Shown here: positions 35,134-43,182 of the stretch, one piece after another
How the letters are laid out: the number at the start of each line of letters is the position of its first letter
How positions within the stretch are numbered: position 1 is the first letter of the stretch
NCBI GenBank assembly: GCA_002395835.1
Contig: DGVD01000002.1
Span: forward strand, 102,413 to 166,412
Length of the DNA: 64,000 nt
Reading direction: 5' to 3'
Origin: Bacteroidales bacterium UBA4293
GTDB lineage: Bacteria; Bacteroidota; Bacteroidia; Bacteroidales; Bacteroidaceae
Notes under the pieces: model-generated
Databases searched by the model: none
What the model was told of the DNA's origin: nothing
What the model saw: the letters and a program-made list of their open reading frames with translations, nothing else
Position numbers and translations under genes: made by a program

Positions 35134-38100
35134 ATGAGAAAAATTATTTTGTTAGCTGCTCTTTGGAGCGGAATGTCTATTTGTGCAACTGCACAAGAAA
35201 ACCCATTGTGGTTGAGACAAAGTAGTATCTCTCCTGATGGGAGTACCATTGCCTTTTGTTATAAAGGTGATATCTATACAGTTCCTGTGAGCGGAGGCGA
35301 TGCTCATCAGCTTACTACGAATGAAGCCTATGACACTCGTCCTGTATGGAGCCCAGATGGAAGTAAAATCGCCTTTGCCAGCGACCGAGAGGGGAATATG
35401 GATATTTACGTCATGTCTAGTAAAGGTGGTGCTCCTTTGCGTATAACCACAGCAGCTCAGGCTGAACAACCACTCTCTTTTAAGGATGACAACACGGTGC
35501 TTTATTTGGCTTACATCCGTCCAGCTACTGAGGATATGCAGTTTCCTAGCAATTCTTTTAAAGAGGTATATGAAGTTCCTGTCGGTGGTGGTAAGCCTAA
35601 GATGGTTACTTCCTGGACTATGGAGAACTTGAATGTCAGCCCTGATGGAAAGGCATGGCTTTTCAATGATAAAAAAGGGTATGAAGATGAATGGAGAAAG
35701 CACCACACTTCTTCCATTACGCGTGATATCTGGAAATATGATGTGGCTTCTAAATCGTTTGAGAAACTCACTTCTTTTGTGGGAGAAGATCGTAACCCGG
35801 TTTGGACTAGCGATGGCAAATCCTTCTTCTATCTTAGTGAGCAGACTGGTAGCTTCAACATCTTTAAAAAGTCTGTAAATGGGGGTAATCCTCAGCAAAT
35901 TACGCATTTTACCACACATCCAGTTCGTTTCCTCACAGGGGCTAAGAATGGAACCCTTTGCTTCAGCTATAATGGAGAACTCTATACCCTGAATGAGGGC
36001 AACGAGCCTCAGAAACTGAACGTAAGGATTCTCACAGATAAGATAGAGAAGGATGTGATTCGTCAGATTAAGCGAAGCGGAGCTACCGATTTTGCCGTTT
36101 CTCCTGGCGGTAAGGAAGTGGCTTTCATCATCCGGGGTGATGTGTATGTCACAAATGTGGACTATAACACCACGAAGCAGATTACAGATACCCCTGAGCA
36201 GGAGCGGAATATCGACTTTGCTCCCGATGGGCGTTCTCTGGTTTATTCTTCTGAAAGAAATGGGGTATGGCAGATTTGGCAGAGCAGTATTGTTAGAGCT
36301 GCAGAAAAGGAATTTGCCTATGCTACCGATTTGAAGGAGGAGAATCTGACGAACAATAATGTAACTTCTTTCTACCCACAGTATAGCCCTGATGGAAAAG
36401 AGGTGGCTTACCTGGAAAATAGAACTACGCTGAGAATCATCAACTTAAAATCTAGGGCTATACGCACCGTTCTTGGGGGTGAATTCAACTATTCCTATAG
36501 TGATGGCGATCAGCAGTTTGCTTGGAGCCCAGATAGCAAGTGGATTTTATCCAACTACATTGGAGTGGGTGGCTGGAACAATCAGGATATTGTTCTGGTA
36601 AAGGCTGATGGCTCTGTGGTGAAGAATCTTACTGAAAGTGGATACTCCGATGGGAATGCCCGTTGGGTACTGGGTGGTAAAGCCATGATTTGGGGCAGCG
36701 ATAGAGCCGGTTACCGTAGCCATGGTAGCTGGGGCGCTGAAGATGATGTCTATATTATGTTCTTCGATGTGGATGCCTACGACCGCTTCCTCATGAGTAA
36801 GGAGGATGTGGCTCGCTTGGATGAGCTGGAAAAGGAAGAGAAAGAAAAGAAGGAAAAGGCAGAGAAGGCTCAGGCCAGCAGCAAGAATAAAAAGGATAAG
36901 AAAGCCGATGACGCTGCTGATAAGGAGGTGAAGGAACTGGTGCTGGATTTGGAAAATGCCAAAGATAGGGTGGTTCGTCTCACTGTGAACTCTTCTCACT
37001 TGAGCGATGCTATCTTGGATAAGAAGGGCGAAGTGCTTTACTACATCGCTTCTTTCGAGGGTGCAGGCGATCTGTGGAAGCATGATTTGAAGGAGGACAA
37101 AACAGAAATTGTGCTCAAGAATATCGGCCGTGGTGCCTTGCTCACCGATAAGGAGATGAAGTATATCTATACCATGGGTATGGGAGGTATCGTGAGAATG
37201 GAATTCGGGAAGAGCGATAAGAAGAACATTTCTTATGAGGCTATCTTTAACTACAAGCCAGCTCAAGAGCGTCAGTATATGTTCGATCATATCTGGAGGC
37301 AGGTGAATGAGAAATTCTATGATCCTACCATCCGTGGCATTGATTGGGCAGGGTATAAGGCCAACTATGAGAAGTTCTTACCTTATATTAATAACAACTA
37401 TGATTTCCAGGATTTGCTCAGCGAATTGTTGGGTGAATTGAACGGCTCTCACACGGGTGCCCGGTATTACCCATCCAGCTCTGCACTGAGCGTGGCATCC
37501 TTGGGCTTGTTCTACGATGATACGTTCGAGGGCAACGGGCTGAAGATTAAGGAAATCATTCCAAAGAGCAACCTTACCAAGAAAAAGAATGAGGTGACTG
37601 CTGGCTGTATTATTGAAAAGATTGATGGTGCACCGGTGGAGAACAATGCAGATTATCTCTTGGCTGGCAAGGTGGGTAAGAATATCTTGCTGAGTATTTA
37701 TAACCCTGCTACAGGTAAGCGTTTTGAAATTGCCATCAAGGGTATTAGCCAAGCTGCCGAAACGGAACTACTGTATAGCCGTTGGGTGGAGCGCAACCGT
37801 AAGATTGTGGAAACGGAATCTGGCGGTCGTCTGGGCTACGTTCACATTAAGGGCATGGATAGCCAAAGCTTCCGTACACTCTATAGCGAGGCCCTGGGTA
37901 AGTATAGAAATGTGGAAGCTTTGATTGTAGATACCCGTCATAATGGTGGTGGATGGCTTCACGATGATGTGGTAACACTGCTGGGTGCTAAGGAATATAC
38001 GCGTTATACGCCTCGTGGACAGTACATCGGTAGTGATCCGTACAACAAGTTCACTAAGCCTTCTTGCATGCTTGTTTGTGAGGACAACTACAGTAACGCT

Positions 38101-38388
38101 CACGGAACGCCATGGTTGTATAAGGAACTGGGTATTGGTAAGGTAATCGGTGCTCCAGTGCCTGGAACCATGACAGCAGTATGGTGGGAAACACAGATAG
38201 ACAACTCTATCGTATTCGGTATCCCTCAAGTGGGTTCTATGGATAATAGGGGACAGTATCTGGAGAATCAGCAATTGGAGCCCGACATCCTCATTTACAA
38301 CAAGCCAGAAGATGTATTGAATGGAAAAGATGCTCAGTTGGAGGGAGCTATCCAGGAAATGCTCAAGGAGATTGGCCCTAAGGAATAA
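35134..38388 (+). CDS. Tricorn-like S41 protease, exported
   Basis: A 1084-residue exported protease (signal peptide about 1-20, ATAQE). The order is: N-terminal beta-propeller with repeated S-P-D-G blades (SPDGSTIAF, SPDGSKIAFASDREGNMDIYV), second propeller, PDZ domain (GCIIEKIDGAPVEN), and S41 catalytic domain with DTRHNGGG and the likely nucleophile Ser987 in YSNAHGTPW. A lysine/glutamate-rich insert (about residues 566-610) lies between blades and looks disordered. Tricorn-type proteins trim peptides made by other proteases. It neighbours a C11 peptidase and, further right, peptide transporters. Confidence 0.93.
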   Translation: MRKIILLAALWSGMSICATAQENPLWLRQSSISPDGSTIAFCYKGDIYTVPVSGGDAHQLTTNEAYDTRPVWSPDGSKIAFASDREGNMDIYVMSSKGGAPLRITTAAQAEQPLSFKDDNTVLYLAYIRPATEDMQFPSNSFKEVYEVPVGGGKPKMVTSWTMENLNVSPDGKAWLFNDKKGYEDEWRKHHTSSITRDIWKYDVASKSFEKLTSFVGEDRNPVWTSDGKSFFYLSEQTGSFNIFKKSVNGGNPQQITHFTTHPVRFLTGAKNGTLCFSYNGELYTLNEGNEPQKLNVRILTDKIEKDVIRQIKRSGATDFAVSPGGKEVAFIIRGDVYVTNVDYNTTKQITDTPEQERNIDFAPDGRSLVYSSERNGVWQIWQSSIVRAAEKEFAYATDLKEENLTNNNVTSFYPQYSPDGKEVAYLENRTTLRIINLKSRAIRTVLGGEFNYSYSDGDQQFAWSPDSKWILSNYIGVGGWNNQDIVLVKADGSVVKNLTESGYSDGNARWVLGGKAMIWGSDRAGYRSHGSWGAEDDVYIMFFDVDAYDRFLMSKEDVARLDELEKEEKEKKEKAEKAQASSKNKKDKKADDAADKEVKELVLDLENAKDRVVRLTVNSSHLSDAILDKKGEVLYYIASFEGAGDLWKHDLKEDKTEIVLKNIGRGALLTDKEMKYIYTMGMGGIVRMEFGKSDKKNISYEAIFNYKPAQERQYMFDHIWRQVNEKFYDPTIRGIDWAGYKANYEKFLPYINNNYDFQDLLSELLGELNGSHTGARYYPSSSALSVASLGLFYDDTFEGNGLKIKEIIPKSNLTKKKNEVTAGCIIEKIDGAPVENNADYLLAGKVGKNILLSIYNPATGKRFEIAIKGISQAAETELLYSRWVERNRKIVETESGGRLGYVHIKGMDSQSFRTLYSEALGKYRNVEALIVDTRHNGGGWLHDDVVTLLGAKEYTRYTPRGQYIGSDPYNKFTKPSCMLVCEDNYSNAHGTPWLYKELGIGKVIGAPVPGTMTAVWWETQIDNSIVFGIPQVGSMDNRGQYLENQQLEPDILIYNKPEDVLNGKDAQLEGAIQEMLKEIGPKE

Positions 38389-38404
38389 ATGCTTAAAATA
38401 ATAC

Positions 38405-38731
38405 GTGATGGAAAATTTTGAACTAGATGAAAAAAGCTTGAAAAGCGGATTAATCGGCTTCTTCTTAGGAATAGCTGCCGTACTCCTTTGGCAGGCTTTC
38501 ATGTCGGATGATAGTGCTGAGGAAAGCACTGAAGTTACGGAAACTTCTCAAATGACTTTCTCTGAAATAGAGGAGAACAAGAAGGGTGATGTCTATATCC
38601 TTTCCAGTGGAAGGAAATATCATCAGCCGGAGTGCTCTTCCGTAAAGAAAGCTAAGGGAAAGAAGAAAGTGCTGAAGGAAGATGCTGAAGCGTATGGGTA
38701 CACCCCCTGTTCACGATGCAATAAAGAATGA
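38405..38731 (+). CDS. Membrane-anchored small protein with Cys/His metal-binding-like tail
   Basis: A 108-residue protein. One membrane helix (about residues 15-32, GLIGFFLGIAAVLLWQAFM) is followed by an acidic linker and a C-terminal motif YHQPECSSVKKAKGK with GYTPCSRCNKE. The H-x3-C ... C-x2-C layout resembles the small Ada-type zinc-binding module also found at the end of some nucleases. Function unknown. It is 16 bases after the tricorn-like gene and probably cotranscribed; Met2 (38408) is an equally good start. Confidence 0.75.
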   Translation: MMENFELDEKSLKSGLIGFFLGIAAVLLWQAFMSDDSAEESTEVTETSQMTFSEIEENKKGDVYILSSGRKYHQPECSSVKKAKGKKKVLKEDAEAYGYTPCSRCNKE

Positions 38732-38754
38732 ATTTCTGAATAAACTTAAGATAG

Positions 38755-38785
38755 AAACCGTCTCCTAAAAAAGACGGTTTTTATT
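38755..38785 (+). terminator. Intrinsic terminator after the tricorn operon
   Basis: AAACCGTC (38755-38762) pairs with GACGGTTT (38773-38780), followed by T-rich sequence. Confidence 0.8.
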
Positions 38786-38803
38786 TTGCTTTCGTGCAGG
38801 GAA

Positions 38804-38832
38804 TAAAAAAAGCCTCTGAAATAATCAGAGAC
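38804..38832 (-). terminator. Intrinsic terminator of the tRNA operon
   Basis: On the minus strand GTCTCTGA pairs with TCAGAGGC, then a run of seven T. It lies just past the tRNA-Glu 3' end. Confidence 0.85.
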
Positions 38833-38836
38833 TTTG

Positions 38837-38908
38837 TAGCGCCTACGGGACTCGAACCCGTGTACCCGGCGTGAGAGGCCGGTATCCTAACCGCTAGATG
38901 AAAGCGCC
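38837..38908 (-). tRNA. tRNA-Glu (anticodon CTC)
   Basis: A 72-base cloverleaf on the minus strand. The anticodon stem CCGGC/GCCGG encloses loop CTCTCAC with anticodon CTC; the T arm is ACGGG-TTCGAGT-CCCGT. The acceptor stem GGCGCTT pairs with AGGCGCT with a terminal G-T and one internal wobble. CCA is not encoded. Last of a three-tRNA operon. Confidence 0.93.
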
Positions 38909-38918
38909 AGGTTGGAAG

Positions 38919-39005
38919 CGGAAGCTGGGGGATTCGAACCCCCGGTACGGTAACCCGCACGTCAGTTTAGCAAACTGGTGGTTTCAGCCACTCACCCAAA
39001 CTTCC
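38919..39005 (-). tRNA. tRNA-Ser (anticodon GCT)
   Basis: An 87-base tRNA with the long variable arm of serine tRNAs. Anticodon stem CAGTT/AACTG encloses GCT; acceptor GGAAGTT pairs with AGCTTCC; discriminator G. CCA is not encoded. It reads AGC/AGU codons. Confidence 0.94.
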
Positions 39006-39035
39006 AATTTCCGTTCCAAAATATTGCTTCAAGAG

Positions 39036-39107
39036 AGGTGCCTACCCGATTCGAACGGGTGTAGACGGTTTTGCAGACCGTTGACTAAGCCACTCATCCA
39101 AGGCACC
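39036..39107 (-). tRNA. tRNA-Cys (anticodon GCA)
   Basis: A 72-base tRNA. Loop CTGCAAA in stem ACGGT/ACCGT gives anticodon GCA; acceptor GGTGCCT pairs with AGGCACC; discriminator T, usual for tRNA-Cys. It is the first gene of the Cys-Ser-Glu operon. Confidence 0.94.
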
Positions 39108-39125
39108 GTTTCTTGTTTGCGGATG

Positions 39126-39156
39126 CAAATTTAAAACAAATTTTCGATATAACAAG
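39126..39156 (-). promoter_or_regulatory. Promoter of the tRNA operon
   Basis: Minus-strand CTTG (plus 39153-39156), a 19-base spacer, then TAAATTTG (plus 39126-39133). Both elements and the spacing fit the Bacteroidetes consensus. Confidence 0.65.
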
Positions 39157-39175
39157 CATCCACCCGTACTTTTTT

Positions 39176-39871
39176 CTAAAAAAGGCTTTTTATTAGGAAG
39201 AAAATAGGGGGTATCAGCAGTGCTGGTAGCAGGTTCACGGTCTTGCAATCTTTTATTTTCAGAATGCTGAAACCGGAACTGAGGATAAGAACGCCTCCCA
39301 CAATGGATAGTTCTGTGATGAGTTCATTGCTGATGATGGGACCAGCTATGGTAGTGAGCAGGTAGATGCTCCCTTGCCACATAAACAGAACGGGGGCTGC
39401 CAGTGCCATGCCTATTCCATAATTTCCTGCCAGTATGGCGCTAGTCACTATATCCAGGGTGGAATTGGTAAACAGGTAGGTATTGTCGCCTTGTAGGGCG
39501 CTCATCATGGGGCCTACGATGGAGAAGGTGCCTATACAGTAGAGCAGCAAGCCGGTGGTAAGCCCTTCCACCAGGTTGGTAGAGGATTGCCCCTTCTTCA
39601 TGGCTCGCTGGTTGGCTTTCTTGTTCACCCATCCATCTAGGTTGATAATTCTTCCTATCAGCCCGCCTATGGCCATGCTCAGGATGAAGAGTACAGGATA
39701 TTCGCTCTTTGGTAAGTTTTGTGCCACCGCATTGGCACCCAGCGCCACCGTACAGAGGCCTAGGGCATCGAAAAGCACCGTTTTGTATTCGTCTTTTATT
39801 CCTCGTTTCAGAATGGCACCCACACAGGAACCTACTAAGATGCAAGCTGTATTGACTATTGTTCCTAACAT
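39176..39871 (-). CDS. DUF554 family membrane protein
   Basis: A 231-residue inner-membrane protein with about seven helices, glycine-rich, starting GTIVNTACILVGSCVGAILKRGI and containing DALGLCTVALGANA and GTFSIVGPMMSALQGD. These match DUF554 (YdfK/YqgA-like), a family of unknown transport function. No operon partner: the next minus-strand gene upstream is tRNA-free sequence and the POT transporter lies on the far side of a hairpin. Confidence 0.85.
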   Translation of the reverse strand: MLGTIVNTACILVGSCVGAILKRGIKDEYKTVLFDALGLCTVALGANAVAQNLPKSEYPVLFILSMAIGGLIGRIINLDGWVNKKANQRAMKKGQSSTNLVEGLTTGLLLYCIGTFSIVGPMMSALQGDNTYLFTNSTLDIVTSAILAGNYGIGMALAAPVLFMWQGSIYLLTTIAGPIISNELITELSIVGGVLILSSGFSILKIKDCKTVNLLPALLIPPIFFLIKSLF

Positions 39872-39887
39872 ATTCTTATACTATATA

Positions 39888-39922
39888 ATATACCCCCTAG
39901 GAGGCTTTCCTAGAGGGTATAA
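39888..39922 (-). terminator. Hairpin after the POT transporter gene
   Basis: TATACCC...CCTAGGA pairs with TTCCTAG...GGGTATA around a 4-base loop. It lies directly past the transporter stop (39930); the T tract is weak, so termination efficiency is uncertain. Confidence 0.5.
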
Positions 39923-39929
39923 TGTATGA

Positions 39930-41513
39930 TTAAGCTACCTTATTCAGTCGCTTCAAGATAGAGAAGATGAAGGCTGCTGCCACTAAGCAGATCACCATCA
40001 ATACTCCCCATACCACATAGAGCTCGTTGCCCCACAACCAGCCAGGGATAGCTACCAGGAAGTTACCGATGGCAGTGGCTACAAACCATCCACCCATCAT
40101 CATTCCCTTGTACTTTGGAGGAGCCACCTTGGTTACGAAGGAGATACCGATAGGGCTCAGAAGAAGCTCAGCGAAGGTAAGTACCAGATAAGTGCTCACC
40201 AGCAGGTTAGGAGTAGCGTCGGCCATGTGCAAGTACTGTCCGTCAGGGCCTACTTCTGGGGCTGGAAGGCCCATAGAACCTAGGGTCATCATCAGGTAGG
40301 CAGCGGCAGCTACCAGCATACCCATACCTATCTTGGTAGGTGCAGTAGGTTCTTTACCTTTCTTGTTCAGCCAGCTGAAGAGAGCAATGGATACTGGAGT
40401 CAAACCTACCACGAAGCATGCGTTGAACTGCTGGAAGATAGGTGCGCTCACGTTTGTTACGCTACCGTCGGCTGGGTACATCATCCACAGGAAGCCCAGA
40501 CCGCCAATAATCATGATAGCTGCAATGATTTGTGTGATGCCCTTGTTCTGGAATACACCGAATAAACCGTAAACAATGAAGATAGCACCCAGCAGGTTAC
40601 GTACGTCGAACATCATGCTCTGTAGGCCAGTAGAGGTAGTAGCAGTGTAATCACGGGCAAAGTAAGTCAGTGTCAAGCCATTCTGGTGGAAGGCCATCCA
40701 GAAGAAGATTACCACTGCGAATACCAGGCAGAGGCAGATGATGCGCTCCTTGGTTTCAGCAGGGGTTAGGTTGTCTACCACCTGGCTGGCAGTTTTCTTG
40801 TCGGCTCCCTTAGTGGTTATGACATGCTTGAAGGTTGACTTGAAGATATAATAAACCAGGATACTGAAAATCAAGGATGCACAAGCCACTGCAAAAGCGT
40901 AGTGGTAAGAGTCAGCCTCGGATACACCCAGGGAGTTTTGTGCCCATTCCATAATCTTGATGGCAGCGGTAGGAGCAAACAGCGCACCCACGTTGATGGC
41001 CATATAGAACAGTGAGAAACCAGAATCACGCTTGTCGGCAAATTCCTTCTCGTTGTACAGGTCGCCCACCATCACTTGCAGGTTGCCCTTGAAGAAACCG
41101 GTACCTAGGCTGATGAGCAGCAGTGCTGCGCCCATAGCAACTACGGCAATGGTATTGGCACCCAGAGGGATAGCCAGGAGCAGATAGCCCACAAACATAA
41201 TGAAGATACCGATGGTTACCATTCTGCTATAGCCCAGCTTGTCGGCCAGGATACCACCCAGCAATGGAAGGAAATACACCAGCATCAGGAAGGTGGAGTA
41301 AATGGTACCTGCTTTAGCAGCAGAGAAGCCGAAGTTGGCTTGAAGGAATAGCACGAATACGGCTAGCATGGTGTAGTAACCAAATCGCTCACCGGTATTG
41401 GCCACCGCCAATGCCCAAAGGCCCTTTGGCTGTCCTGCATACGACTTATACAGGAAGACAAACCATAGTATAAAAAGTACTACGATCCAGGGTGTTGAAA
41501 TTGTTTCTAACAT
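39930..41513 (-). CDS. POT-family proton-coupled peptide transporter
   Basis: A 527-residue inner-membrane transporter of the POT/PTR family with about 14 helices. It imports di- and tripeptides with protons. Helix 1 carries NTGERFGYYTM; the family motif ExxERFxYY is recognisable, but its first Glu is Asn39 (Glu42 and Arg43 are kept). The second signature is GTGFFKGNLQVMVGDLY with the following FSLFYMAINVGAL. It is encoded next to an MFS transporter and an S9 peptidase on the same strand, consistent with peptide use. Confidence 0.92.
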   Translation of the reverse strand: MLETISTPWIVVLFILWFVFLYKSYAGQPKGLWALAVANTGERFGYYTMLAVFVLFLQANFGFSAAKAGTIYSTFLMLVYFLPLLGGILADKLGYSRMVTIGIFIMFVGYLLLAIPLGANTIAVVAMGAALLLISLGTGFFKGNLQVMVGDLYNEKEFADKRDSGFSLFYMAINVGALFAPTAAIKIMEWAQNSLGVSEADSYHYAFAVACASLIFSILVYYIFKSTFKHVITTKGADKKTASQVVDNLTPAETKERIICLCLVFAVVIFFWMAFHQNGLTLTYFARDYTATTSTGLQSMMFDVRNLLGAIFIVYGLFGVFQNKGITQIIAAIMIIGGLGFLWMMYPADGSVTNVSAPIFQQFNACFVVGLTPVSIALFSWLNKKGKEPTAPTKIGMGMLVAAAAYLMMTLGSMGLPAPEVGPDGQYLHMADATPNLLVSTYLVLTFAELLLSPIGISFVTKVAPPKYKGMMMGGWFVATAIGNFLVAIPGWLWGNELYVVWGVLMVICLVAAAFIFSILKRLNKVA

Positions 41514-41537
41514 AATTTATTGATTTTAAGGTTTTAA

Positions 41538-43157
41538 TTAATTCTTCACGTTGGGTTCTTCCAGGCCATAGCCTTTCTTCTTGTCTACCACTCTCAGGTA
41601 GAGGCCTATGAGCAGTGCTGCTACTCCCAGGCAAGCCAGCATAATCAGTGGGGCAGTGTAGTTCAGCTGTGTTGGGTCGGTTACTCCTGGGTTTGTCTTA
41701 TCCAGCACCTTACCTATAAGCAGTGGGAAGAGCCACAAGCCGATGTTCTGAATCCAGAATATCAGGGCATAGGCTGAACCGATGATTTTTGGCTCTACCA
41801 ACTTAGGTACGGATGGCCACAGGGATGCAGGAACCAGGGAGAATGAGGCTCCCAGTACTAGGATGGTGAGGTAAGCTACAATGACACCACCTACCTGATT
41901 TCCCTTGAATCCTGGAAGAATGAAGGCGAAGGTGAGATGGCAGGCAATAAGCAGCAGAGAACCCAGCACCAGCATGGTGGCAGCTTTACCCTTGTGGTCT
42001 ACATAGTTGCCCAGAATAGGGGTGATGCCCACTGCCAGCAATGGGAATACGGCAAAGATGGATTCAGCTGATTGGCGCATGTAGCCCATATAACAGTAGG
42101 TAATGAGTGCCAGAATGGAAATACACAGTACTCCGTATTTTACTGTCTTGTTCTTCATGAAGTTGAACATGAACGCAGTTACTGCCACTACCAGCATAAT
42201 GATATACTGTACGATAGTTACGGAAGTAGATGCCCAGAATGAATCGGCTGGCACCTCCGTAAAGGTAAGGTTGCACTGCAGCATGTTCACCGCATATTTC
42301 TGGAAGGGGAAGATGGCTGAGTAGTAGAGCACGCACAGCAGAGAAACAAGCCAGAAACCTTGGCTGGTCAGAATCTTACCGATGTCGCTCACCTTGAACG
42401 GATCATCCTTCTCTTCCGCTTCACCAGTTTGTGCATCCAGCTTCTTGTCCATGAAGAAGTATACCACAAACATGATGAGGGCAATGCAAAGCAGTACCAC
42501 ACCGAAGGCTACGGAACGAGATACGTCTACTTTGTCGCCTAACTTAGCGAAGAAAGGTGAGAAAATCATGCAGGTAGCCACACCCAGACGAGCCAGCGCC
42601 ATCTCGGAACCCATGGCTAGCGCCATCTCACGGCCCTTGAACCACTTCACAATACCACGGCTCACGGTAATACCGCCCATTTCGGCTCCACAACCGAAGA
42701 TCATGAATCCGCAGGCAGCTAGCTTTGCGCTGGCTGGCATGCCCTCGTAGAACGGGCTCACACCCAGCTCATCGAAAACAGGAATATAGTTCAGGTTGTT
42801 GGTAAACCAAGTTTCCAAGCTGCTTCCCATGAAACTCTCGCTGATGGCGTAGTACTTAATCAGCGCACCAGCCAGCATCACGGCACCGGAAAGCACGGCT
42901 GTAAAACGCACGCCCATCTTGTCCAGAATAATACCGGCAAAAATCAGAAAGAAGACAAACACATTCAGGAAAGTCTCTGAGCCTTGCATTGTACCGAAGG
43001 CTGTAGAGTCCCATCCCCGTTGTGAAGCCATCAAATCCTTGATAGGCGAGAGGATATCCATGAAAATGTAGGCGCAGAACATGGCCAGCGCCAGCAGTAG
43101 AAGTGCAGTCCATCTCAGGGCCGCAGAATCTCTTAGTGTTTTAATTTGATTGGTCAT
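41538..43157 (-). CDS. MFS transporter
   Basis: A 539-residue major facilitator protein with 12 or more predicted helices. The first helix pair contains RGWDSTAFGTMQGSETFLNVF and AGIILDKMGVRFTAVLSG, the latter being the D-K/R-x-G-x-R loop between helices 2 and 3. The substrate is not evident. It lies 24 bases upstream of the POT gene on the same strand and 25 bases downstream of a peptidase gene, so a role in peptide or amino acid transport is plausible by context only. Confidence 0.88.
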   Translation of the reverse strand: MTNQIKTLRDSAALRWTALLLLALAMFCAYIFMDILSPIKDLMASQRGWDSTAFGTMQGSETFLNVFVFFLIFAGIILDKMGVRFTAVLSGAVMLAGALIKYYAISESFMGSSLETWFTNNLNYIPVFDELGVSPFYEGMPASAKLAACGFMIFGCGAEMGGITVSRGIVKWFKGREMALAMGSEMALARLGVATCMIFSPFFAKLGDKVDVSRSVAFGVVLLCIALIMFVVYFFMDKKLDAQTGEAEEKDDPFKVSDIGKILTSQGFWLVSLLCVLYYSAIFPFQKYAVNMLQCNLTFTEVPADSFWASTSVTIVQYIIMLVVAVTAFMFNFMKNKTVKYGVLCISILALITYCYMGYMRQSAESIFAVFPLLAVGITPILGNYVDHKGKAATMLVLGSLLLIACHLTFAFILPGFKGNQVGGVIVAYLTILVLGASFSLVPASLWPSVPKLVEPKIIGSAYALIFWIQNIGLWLFPLLIGKVLDKTNPGVTDPTQLNYTAPLIMLACLGVAALLIGLYLRVVDKKKGYGLEEPNVKN

Positions 43158-43182
43158 ATAGCTATTTTATTTATCTTCAGAA

